Source: Coriobacteriia bacterium (GTDB taxonomy: Bacteria > Actinomycetota > Coriobacteriia > WRKU01). From it: a stretch of 8,936 nt of DNA. Below are positions 1-5,091 of the stretch, piece after piece (position 1 is the stretch's first letter; each line of letters opens with the position of its first letter). Made by a program: the position numbers and the translations under genes. Below the pieces are notes generated by a model. That model did no database searches and was not told the origin of the DNA. It saw nothing but the letters and a program-made list of their open reading frames with translations. The DNA lies in assembly GCA_009784095.1 (NCBI GenBank), contig WRDL01000058.1, positions 1 to 8,936 of the forward strand. Direction: 5' to 3'.

Positions 1-899
1 AGGAATAAAACGGCGGTGATCCGTCCGATTTTGCCGCGTAACTCCAACACGAGGGCGAGCAAGAGGGTCAAGATCAAAAGGAGCGGGATATCATATCGCA
101 CCAACAGTGGACTGAGTGCGATCGGCTTGATGATCGAGGTCACTCCCAACACGGCTAAGATGTTGATGATGTGCGATCCTACGATATTGCCGAACGCAAG
201 CGAGCTGTGCCCGCGCAACGCCCCGATCACACACAAGGTGAGTTCCGGCAGTGACGTGCCGAACGCGACGATGGTCAGACCGATCACCGCCTCACTCAGA
301 CCGAACTGTTGCGCGATGGCGCTCGCGCCATCGACCAGCCAGTGTGAACCCGCGGTCAGAAAGACGATCGCGATCGCGATGAGCAATAGTGCGGCCCACA
401 GGGTGGAGACCGTTCGTATATCGCCGATGACCTCCTCAGGGTGCTCGTCGAACGTTCTTGCGTGATAGTACGAGTGGATATAGTAGCCGGCGAGAATGAG
501 CAAGAACACAATACCGGCGATGCGCCCGATCTCTCCGAACAGGAGCCCGGCGACCAACAACGCTGAACTTGCGATGATCATGAAGAGCAGATTCGCACGG
601 ATAGCGACACGATCGACGACGATCGGCATGATCAGAGCCGCCAACGCGAGTATGAGATACACGTTAACGACGTTCGTGCCCACGACACTTCCCGCAGCCA
701 GGTCGGGCATGTCCTCGAATGCCGAGCGGATCGCGACCATGATCTCGGGAGTCGAGGTCGCGATGGATGCGATGGTAAGGCCAATGATCAACGGCGGGAT
801 GCGGAGCTTCTGTGAGATAGAGACCGCGCCCGACATGAACAGCTCACCTCCGATATAGAGCGCGACAAATCCCCCGAGGATAAGGATATATGACATCAT
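1..899 (-). CDS. yrbG: Calcium/sodium antiporter, CaxA/YrbG family (3' end cut by window edge)
   Basis: Inner-membrane cation antiporter of the Ca2+/cation exchanger superfamily, expected to export Ca2+ in exchange for Na+ or H+. I translated the minus strand by hand; 299 residues are visible and the frame is open to the window edge. The family is usually about 310-330 residues, so little is missing. Two internally homologous alpha repeats are visible. Alpha-1 is at about residues 39-80 (TSTPE with Glu52, then GTNVVN). Alpha-2 is at about residues 206-252 (GLTIVAFGTSLPE with Glu219, then GSHIIN). The two Glu residues are the expected cation ligands. Alpha-1 is drifted: the usual FGTS is IATS. 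Alpha-2 has His243 where GSN is usual. Hydrophobic segments flank both repeats, with a charged loop at about 146-163. The gene starts 11 bp after the ribU stop, so it is probably co-transcribed with ribU under the FMN riboswitch. The start is uncertain: ATG at 899 or 896, with the nearest GGAGG 16 nt upstream inside the ribU stop region. Ion specificity cannot be read from the sequence. Confidence 0.9.
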   Translation of the reverse strand, partial: MMSYILILGGFVALYIGGELFMSGAVSISQKLRIPPLIIGLTIASIATSTPEIMVAIRSAFEDMPDLAAGSVVGTNVVNVYLILALAALIMPIVVDRVAIRANLLFMIIASSALLVAGLLFGEIGRIAGIVFLLILAGYYIHSYYHARTFDEHPEEVIGDIRTVSTLWAALLLIAIAIVFLTAGSHWLVDGASAIAQQFGLSEAVIGLTIVAFGTSLPELTLCVIGALRGHSSLAFGNIVGSHIINILAVLGVTSIIKPIALSPLLVRYDIPLLLILTLLLALVLELRGKIGRITAVLF

Positions 900-910
900 C
901 TGAGAAATAG

Positions 911-1456
911 TTATTCCTCCAAAGAGAACCCGACCGCATCAAGCGCTCGCATGACCGGTCGGTACAGCAGCAGTATCAAAACGGCGTTGAGCAGCGATTT
1001 CATGATATTGAACGGCAGGAGGGCCGGAACGAGCATCGCGGCGACATCCGCGCGCGGGATTCCCATATAGATCGGGGTCAGTAGGTAATTGAGGAACAGC
1101 ATCACCGCTGTCATAGTGATCGCGCCGACGAGCAGACCAACGATCGCACCTTTAAATGACGGGTTGCGTCGATAGAGAAGAGTTGCGATGACCACGAAGG
1201 TGATCGATGCGGCGGCGTTCATGAGAAATCCGATAAGACCGGTCCCGCTTATCATGATCTCGAGAGATGCGACGATGAGCGTGATGCCGATGGCGGCAAG
1301 AGGGCCCAAGATGAATCCCGCGATACCGATGACGGTATCCTTCGGATCCAAGGTCAAGAACCCGAAGAGCGGGATGCGGATAAGTAAGGTCACGACATAG
1401 GCCAAAGCCGCGAATACGCCCATGAGCACGAGCTTACGTATAGGTGGTGAAAACAT
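911..1456 (-). CDS. ribU: Riboflavin transporter RibU, ECF transporter S component
   Basis: Substrate-binding membrane subunit (S component) of an energy-coupling-factor transporter. It captures riboflavin outside the cell and works with a shared EcfA/EcfA'/EcfT module encoded elsewhere. The 181-residue length fits the family, and five to six hydrophobic segments can be seen. The RibU signature LTLDPKD lies at residues 34-40 and is followed by a hydrophobic segment with GFILGPLAAI. A later NYLLTPIYMG segment (123-132) and FNIMKSLLNAVL (149-160) are also typical of the family. The ATG at 1456 has AGGAG at 1467-1463, six bases upstream, which fixes the start. The FMN riboswitch immediately upstream independently supports riboflavin as substrate. 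Expression is expected to fall when FMN is plentiful. The antiporter gene follows after 11 bp. Confidence 0.95.
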   Translation of the reverse strand: MFSPPIRKLVLMGVFAALAYVVTLLIRIPLFGFLTLDPKDTVIGIAGFILGPLAAIGITLIVASLEIMISGTGLIGFLMNAAASITFVVIATLLYRRNPSFKGAIVGLLVGAITMTAVMLFLNYLLTPIYMGIPRADVAAMLVPALLPFNIMKSLLNAVLILLLYRPVMRALDAVGFSLEE

Positions 1457-1463
1457 TAAGATC

Positions 1464-1568
1464 TCCTTTCATCCAGACTATACTGTTGGTCTCGGAATTC
1501 CACCGAATCTGCGCGTTGCGCTCGCGGACTATTACCGCCAGTCGGGAATTTCACCCTGCCCTGAAGAA
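1464..1568 (-). promoter_or_regulatory. FMN riboswitch (RFN element) controlling ribU
   Basis: The minus strand carries the conserved RFN core. In transcript order the blocks are CAGGGCAGGGTGAAATTCCC, then GGCGGTAATAGTCCGCGAGC, then GATTCGGTGGAATTCCGAGA, then ACAGTATAGTCTGGATG. All are close matches to the known FMN aptamer. The 3' side of the closing helix P1 runs straight into the ribU ribosome binding site. TTCTTCA (1568-1562) can pair with TGAAAGGA (1471-1464) if A1467 bulges, which takes in part of the AGGAG. The aptamer ends about 8-15 nt before the ATG, so there is no room for a terminator between them. Control is therefore most likely at translation initiation: FMN stabilises P1 and hides the ribosome binding site. 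The aptamer call is direct sequence recognition; the mechanism is inferred. Confidence 0.96.
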
Positions 1569-1576
1569 CTCTTTCA

Positions 1577-1591
1577 AGTATAGCTTATACT
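1577..1591. promoter_or_regulatory. Back-to-back candidate -10 boxes of divergent promoters
   Basis: AGTATA-GCT-TATACT is a 15-base inverted repeat. Each arm reads TATACT, a good -10 hexamer, on opposite strands: plus strand 1586-1591 toward the glycosylase-like gene, minus strand 1582-1577 toward the FMN riboswitch. The plus-strand start would fall near 1598, about 24 nt before the ATG. The minus-strand start would fall near 1570, just at the 5' side of riboswitch helix P1. The -35 regions are weak (TGAAGA at 1562-1567 with 18 bp spacing on plus; GTCCGA at 1605-1600 on minus). The same palindrome could instead be an operator. Confidence 0.4.
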
Positions 1592-1621
1592 GAAAATGGT
1601 CGGACGAGGAAGGAGTGGGGC

Positions 1622-2446
1622 ATGCTCGAGATCCCTGAGGCGTATACCATCGCGCAACAACTCAACGAAGTGGCGAAGGGCAAGGTCATCGAGCGAGTCT
1701 TGGTCGATAACGACTCGCACAAGTTCGCATTTTTCGAGGGTGAGCCCGAGACCTACGACAGTAAACTCGCCGGTAAAGTGTGGGGTGAGGCGACCTCGCA
1801 TGGAGGGCTGATCGAAGCCGAGATCGGTGAGTTCAAGCTCTCGTTTGCTGAAGGAGTGAACATACGCTTCCTTGAGGCGGGAAAGCCTGCGCCTAAGAAG
1901 TGTGTGCTGCAGATCGAGTTTTCCGATGGAACGTCTATCGTCTGCACGGTGCAGATGTATGGCTGCATCCGCCTGTTGCTCGAGGGCGAATCTGATAATT
2001 TCTACTATCTGGTACAAAAGGAGAAACCCTCACCGTTGACCGATGAGTTCTCGCGCGCGTATTTCCAGGGTATCGTAGATGACGCGAAACCGACGCTGAG
2101 CGCCAAGGGGTTGCTTACGACCGAACAGCGTATCCCCGGTCTGGGCAACGGTGTGAACCACGATATTCTCTACAACGCGCGTATCCACCCTAAGAAAAAA
2201 GTCTCGACGATGACTAAAGAGCAGGTCGACGACCTCTTTGCGAGTGTCAAGACCACTCTTGCCGAAATGGTCGCAGGGGGTGGGCGCGATACCGACAAGG
2301 ACCTGTTCGGCGAGCCGGGCAGATATCAGACGATCCTTTCGAGCAAGACGGTGAAGGCTCCGTGCCCGACCTGCGGAGGAGCGCTCGATCGCAAAGCATA
2401 TCTGGGCGGCAATATCTACTATTGCTCACGCTGTCAGGATGAATAA
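1622..2446 (+). CDS. Fpg/Nei-family DNA glycosylase-like protein lacking the N-terminal proline
   Basis: A 274-residue protein with the architecture of formamidopyrimidine-DNA glycosylase / endonuclease VIII, which excise oxidised bases and nick the DNA. The N-terminal domain opens MLEIPEA. The helix-two-turn-helix region lies at about residues 150-190, with IPGLGNGVNHDILYNARIHP at 171-190. A C-terminal zinc finger uses Cys248, Cys251, Cys268 and Cys271. Two catalytic features of classical enzymes are missing. The residue after Met is Leu rather than the nucleophilic Pro of MPELPE. The loop that normally carries the hairpin Lys near residue 57 reads GEATSHGG. The arginine of the zinc-finger hairpin is also not evident (LGGNIYYC). 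I recall similar MIELPEA-type proteins in Gram-positive bacteria, often annotated as endonuclease VIII, so this is probably a conserved subfamily rather than a damaged gene. The AGGAG at 1611-1615 is well spaced and no in-frame start lies upstream. Whether it cleaves DNA is unknown. Confidence 0.88.
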   Translation: MLEIPEAYTIAQQLNEVAKGKVIERVLVDNDSHKFAFFEGEPETYDSKLAGKVWGEATSHGGLIEAEIGEFKLSFAEGVNIRFLEAGKPAPKKCVLQIEFSDGTSIVCTVQMYGCIRLLLEGESDNFYYLVQKEKPSPLTDEFSRAYFQGIVDDAKPTLSAKGLLTTEQRIPGLGNGVNHDILYNARIHPKKKVSTMTKEQVDDLFASVKTTLAEMVAGGGRDTDKDLFGEPGRYQTILSSKTVKAPCPTCGGALDRKAYLGGNIYYCSRCQDE

Positions 2447-2472
2447 ACACTCAGATCGCCGAGCAAGACATA

Positions 2473-2509
2473 AAGAAAGAGGCGGTATCGGTGATACCGC
2501 CTCTTTCTT
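2473..2509. terminator. Strong bidirectional rho-independent terminator
   Basis: A perfect 17-bp stem, 2473-2489 pairing with 2493-2509, has a GGT loop and a GC-rich core (GAGGCGGTATC). The base of the stem is A-rich on the left and T-rich on the right, so either strand yields a U-rich 3' side (plus: CTTTCTTATAG; minus: CTTTCTTTATG). It lies 27 bp after the glycosylase-like gene and about 47 bp after the repeat-protein gene on the other strand, so it can end transcription of both convergent genes. Confidence 0.93.
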
Positions 2510-2555
2510 ATAGACTCTTTACACTAGCAATGAATCTAGTGAATAAGTAAGGTTC

Positions 2556-3320
2556 TTAGATTCTGCCCTTGGCGATCTTCTCAGCGACCTTACCAGGAAC
2601 CTCAACGAGCTCCTCTTTGACATCGACGATCTCCTCGACGACCTCTTTTTCGTGACCAGCCTCGGTACGAACGCGGATTTTCTCCTCAGGAACAGAAACG
2701 TCTTTTGAAGAAGTCTCGACGACAGGAATTGTCTCAACATACTCCTCGGTCAGCTCGATGTTCTCGGTGACCTCTTCGACCTTCGGAACCATCTTGACAA
2801 CTTCCTCAGTGATGGTAATGTTCTCAGTGTGCTCCTCGACCTTCGGGACCATGTGGACATGCTCCTCGACGACCGTGACCTCCTCGACGTACTTCTCTAC
2901 GACGGGGACCTGCTTGACGCGCTCTTTGACGACAGGCACGACCTTCTCGGTAGTCTCAACAACAGGGACCTCAACGACGGTTCTCTCAGTTACAGGAACC
3001 TCCTTGACGATCTGCTCGACGACCGGTACTTGCGTGACCTTCTTGCCAGTGATGGGGACGTTCTTGACGTCCTTCTTCACCTCGGTGACCTCATCAATGG
3101 TGGTCTCGGTCATTGCGACGCCCTTGGCACCCTTAGCAACCTCGACGACCTGGTCAATTCTCTCTCTGTCTAGCGGCACTTTCTCGGTTGCAACTCCCTT
3201 GACAACCTCTTCCGTAATAATGTCTTCTTTAAGCTCGACCTCCGCGGCAACTTCCTCCTCGGCGACGACCTCGGCTACCTCTTCCTCAGCGATAACCTTT
3301 CCAAAACGATCTTTTTTCAT
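2556..3320 (-). CDS. Acidic Val/Glu-rich decad-repeat protein of unknown function
   Basis: I do not recognise this protein with certainty. The start used is the ATG at 3320, which has AGGAGG five bases upstream and gives 254 residues. From residue 48 to 217 the sequence falls into seventeen consecutive 10-residue units with no insertion or deletion. The rough pattern is [V/I]-[P/T/S/E]-x-[V/T/L]-[E/K]-x-x-[V/T]-x-x; examples are VPVVEQIVKE, VPVTERTVVE, VPVVKERVKQ and VPKVEEVTEN. The N-terminal part has two AEEEVA copies, and the C-terminal 37 residues are charged and end KVAEKIAKGRI. It has no Cys or Trp, very few aromatics, no signal peptide and no membrane segment, so it is probably cytoplasmic. 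Proline at position 2 of many units argues against a continuous coiled coil and favours extended or beta structure. The pattern weakly recalls the DUF2382 (YsnF/AvaK) stress-protein domain, but I cannot confirm that. It follows the DUF488 gene on the same strand and ends at the shared terminator. An alternative start at 3392 or 3389 would add 23-24 residues. Confidence 0.82.
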   Translation of the reverse strand: MKKDRFGKVIAEEEVAEVVAEEEVAAEVELKEDIITEEVVKGVATEKVPLDRERIDQVVEVAKGAKGVAMTETTIDEVTEVKKDVKNVPITGKKVTQVPVVEQIVKEVPVTERTVVEVPVVETTEKVVPVVKERVKQVPVVEKYVEEVTVVEEHVHMVPKVEEHTENITITEEVVKMVPKVEEVTENIELTEEYVETIPVVETSSKDVSVPEEKIRVRTEAGHEKEVVEEIVDVKEELVEVPGKVAEKIAKGRI

Positions 3321-3428
3321 GGTACCCTCCTCAATAAGGTTTTCTTCTTTTCTTAATTCTTTTGCAGTTTTTGATTTCTTGTCAAACATCATCTTCTCTT
3401 TACACCTCCTCAAGTTTTCCTTCCGTAG

Positions 3429-3788
3429 TTACATTTTTGCTTCTAGATACTCTTTTAGAATCGCTGCGTTATTCATGACAGGATCCTTCGCCGCATGAAG
3501 CAGCGTCACCTTATCACTCTTCGACAGCTCACGTATTTGAGTTATCTCCGCTTGGACCAAAGGATTGCCATCGAGCTCTGAGACATATTTCTCCTTGTAC
3601 TCAGAGAATCGAGACGGATCATCACCGTACCAATCCAATAGATCGTTCGAAGGACCAACATCCTTGTACCAAGAATGCATCTCGGCCTCTTGCGGAGTAA
3701 TGTCAGCAGGCCACTCGCGGTCAACGAGAATTCGTTTCCCATCAGTCTCAACGACTGGCTCGTGTAAATACTTTACTTGCAATGACAT
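3429..3788 (-). CDS. DUF488 family protein (YeaO-like)
   Basis: A 119-residue soluble protein of the DUF488 / YeaO-like family, which is widespread but has no settled biochemical function. The family features are visible: RILVDREWP at residues 19-27 (usually RxLVDRLWPRG), a central WYKDVGPSNDLLDWYGDDP block (40-58) with the conserved W-Y/F-G-D/H-DP pattern, and KVTLLHAAKDPVMNNAAILK at 93-112. The usual RG after WP is AD here. The length is typical for the family. The ATG at 3788 is preceded by AGGAAGGA ending about six bases upstream. The repeat-protein gene lies downstream on the same strand with a 108-bp gap and no visible terminator between them, so the two probably share a transcript. The upstream DNA is AT-rich. 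Confidence 0.88.
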   Translation of the reverse strand: MSLQVKYLHEPVVETDGKRILVDREWPADITPQEAEMHSWYKDVGPSNDLLDWYGDDPSRFSEYKEKYVSELDGNPLVQAEITQIRELSKSDKVTLLHAAKDPVMNNAAILKEYLEAKM

Positions 3789-3835
3789 CTCAAATCCTTC
3801 CTCTTACGTGTCTAGGTAGCTTCAATATATCAGAA

Positions 3836-3849
3836 GTTTTTTAAAAAAC
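3836..3849. repeat. Perfect 14-bp palindrome GTTTTTTAAAAAAC
   Basis: A self-complementary A/T tract in the DUF488 upstream region, about 48 bp before that gene's ATG. It sits just upstream of the possible minus-strand -10, where the -35 would fall. It could be an operator, a curved upstream element, or chance in AT-rich DNA. Confidence 0.4.
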
Positions 3850-4169
3850 CCGACTTATGAAATATACGCTATAACTACCACAAAATCTGCACGTATCATT
3901 GACATATTATTCAAGTTATTTCAATCACGAAAACGGGTATGACACGCATTAACATTGTATGTAATCGCAGGTGAAACGCTATTAACGAATGAGCAAAACT
4001 ATGTTGTCAAGTATTAAATATCATAATTATGTGCAAATACAACCATCACATATATTCAGGGGCGAACACATCTGGATATAACACGTGAGAGACAACTGCG
4101 CCGAGGTCGTCCCTAACTTCGGATGTGATATGCGGAGTGAGAATAGTCTGAAATACCACTATCAGAAAA

Positions 4170-4181
4170 GGCATATATGCC
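4170..4181. repeat. Perfect 12-bp palindrome GGCATATATGCC
   Basis: A G/C-capped symmetric site of the kind bound by dimeric helix-turn-helix regulators. It lies about 65 bp upstream of the candidate extended -10 of the small membrane-protein gene. There is no second copy in the window, so a regulatory role is only a possibility. Confidence 0.35.
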
Positions 4182-4245
4182 GATCCCACTACTCTCCATA
4201 GGTACCACTTTCTTCATCTACACAGGATCTATCAACGTAACAGTA

Positions 4246-4254
4246 TGGGATAAT
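4246..4254 (+). promoter_or_regulatory. Candidate extended -10 promoter for the small membrane protein
   Basis: TGGGATAAT fits the extended -10 form TGnTATAAT with one mismatch in the hexamer. No good -35 is seen 16-18 bp upstream, which an extended -10 can tolerate. Transcription would start near 4261 and leave about 93 nt before the GTG start. Confidence 0.3.
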
Positions 4255-4353
4255 CAAAACAATCATATTCTGAGTGCAGGTGCGACATAGAGCGCAAGGC
4301 ATTCACGGTCGGCAACGTTCACTTCTTGGTGATATGACAGGAGCATTTTCACG

Positions 4354-4761
4354 GTGGAATCAGTTCTATATATACAAGATATACAAGAGATCCTTTTCCG
4401 TCCTTATGAACTGCTTCCATTCAATACCGGTCTCAGTGTCCTATTTGTTCCACTTGGTGCATCGGTTCTGTGGGCGCTGCTCTATCGGCTCATCAGTTCT
4501 GACCGTTCGCAGTATGGGCGCGCAGAGGTCCTCTGGGCACGAGTGTTATTATGGTCGTCGACCACGATGCTCATTCTCATATCGCTTCCAAGTCTGTTCC
4601 ATTTATTCACCTGTCCGATCTGCTGGATCTATACGGTCCCTCTATTCGTCTGTCAGGTGCTAATCCTGGTATATGGCTCAGGAATTCTTCGAAAGAAGAA
4701 GAATGATCCCGTGGATCATGTCGAGCAAATCAATTCTGCAAATGAGCGACCCTTTGATTAG
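4354..4761 (+). CDS. Small membrane protein of unknown function
   Basis: I do not recognise this 135-residue protein. It has three likely membrane segments at about residues 24-46, 65-87 and 90-112, and a charged C-terminal tail starting RKKKNDP. A CPIC pair (about residues 87-90) lies at the junction of segments 2 and 3, near a membrane face. The start is GTG at 4354, with AGGAG ten bases upstream (4339-4343), somewhat far but usable. The gene stands alone, divergent from DUF488 and convergent with the phn operon. Its hydrophobic pattern with a basic tail looks like a real protein rather than a chance frame. An overlapping frame at 4274-4663 is rich in Ser, Arg and Cys and less credible. Confidence 0.6.
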   Translation: MESVLYIQDIQEILFRPYELLPFNTGLSVLFVPLGASVLWALLYRLISSDRSQYGRAEVLWARVLLWSSTTMLILISLPSLFHLFTCPICWIYTVPLFVCQVLILVYGSGILRKKKNDPVDHVEQINSANERPFD

Positions 4762-5086
4762 AAGCAAATGCTCTCGACGCTGAGCTGAGCCCAAGTCCAA
4801 TTCTGCCCAAACAGGAAAGCAGCTATCAAAGCTAGACAAACACACTGCAGAGATGATTTATTCCTGGATCGGGAAAACTCGTTGATTGTGCTGATCCTTA
4901 TGCAAAAAGAAAGGCGCTTCATGGAGATTACCGAAGTACGTGACGTTATCGCATAGGACAGCATCGGTTTGTCTGTGAGATCCACAACAAAGAATTAATA
5001 CCATTGGCTCTTGCTGTCGGTGATCGCAATTCAATATAAGTACCATCGAGAGGTCGAGTGTGTAAACTGTCGCAACGTAGCCCCCG
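4762..5086. other. Intergenic region between convergent genes
   Basis: About 325 bp between the stop of the small membrane protein and the end of the phn operon. Minus-strand open frames here (ending at 4758 and 4858) match nothing I know. The longer one starts inside phnW in another frame. Apart from the hairpin at 5076-5091 I see no strong terminator, promoter or RNA gene. Confidence 0.5.
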
Positions 5087-5091
5087 CTACG
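5076..5091 (-). terminator. Weak hairpin overlapping the phnW stop codon
   Basis: On the minus strand CGTAGC-GGGG-GCTACG forms a perfect 6-bp stem with a 4-base loop. The phnW stop TAG (5089-5087) lies in its 5' arm. It is followed by TTGCGAC rather than a U tract, so it would be a poor intrinsic terminator by itself. It may instead protect the 3' end or pause RNA polymerase. Confidence 0.35.

Larger units (their letters stand above)
3789..4353. other. AT-rich intergenic region without a convincing gene
   Basis: About 565 bp between the divergent DUF488 and membrane-protein genes. It is clearly richer in A+T than the flanking conserved genes, and every reading frame is short. It holds two perfect palindromes (3836-3849 and 4170-4181), annotated separately, and the likely promoters of both flanking genes. 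A TATATT at about 3829-3824 on the minus strand could be a -10 for the DUF488 gene, but no good -35 accompanies it. I find no tRNA-like or known riboswitch structure. Confidence 0.6.

Noticed and set aside
16..858. Plus-strand open frames at 16-465 and 496-858
   Set aside because: They lie opposite the antiporter gene, whose minus-strand frame shows clear alpha-repeat motifs. The plus-strand products are low-complexity Ser/Met/Ile-rich antisense shadows.
2522..2541. CACTAG...CTAGTG inverted repeat after the repeat-protein gene
   Set aside because: It has only six pairs with an 8-base loop and no T tract, next to a far stronger terminator at 2473-2509; probably of no consequence.
3393..3413. 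TTG at 3413 as start of the repeat protein
   Set aside because: The AGGAGG lies inside this reading immediately after the TTG, so it cannot serve that start. It belongs to a later start.
2758..3498. Plus-strand 246-residue Ser/Thr-rich open frame
   Set aside because: It is antisense to the decad-repeat gene and only mirrors its 30-bp period; Val/Glu codons read backwards give Ser/Thr-rich protein. The minus-strand frame has good ribosome binding sites and proper gene boundaries.
3899..3904. TTGACA as a -35 box in the AT-rich region
   Set aside because: No acceptable -10 hexamer occurs 16-18 bp downstream (CAATCA at 17 bp), so it is more likely chance.
3989..4081. A 30-codon plus-strand open frame beginning MSKTMLSS
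   Set aside because: Its nearest possible ribosome binding site is too far away, and the product is short and unrecognised in AT-rich DNA where such frames arise by chance.
4274..4663. Overlapping plus-strand frame of 129 codons
   Set aside because: It has Arg/Ser/Cys-rich, unstructured composition. The frame at 4354-4761 has coherent membrane segments and a better binding site.
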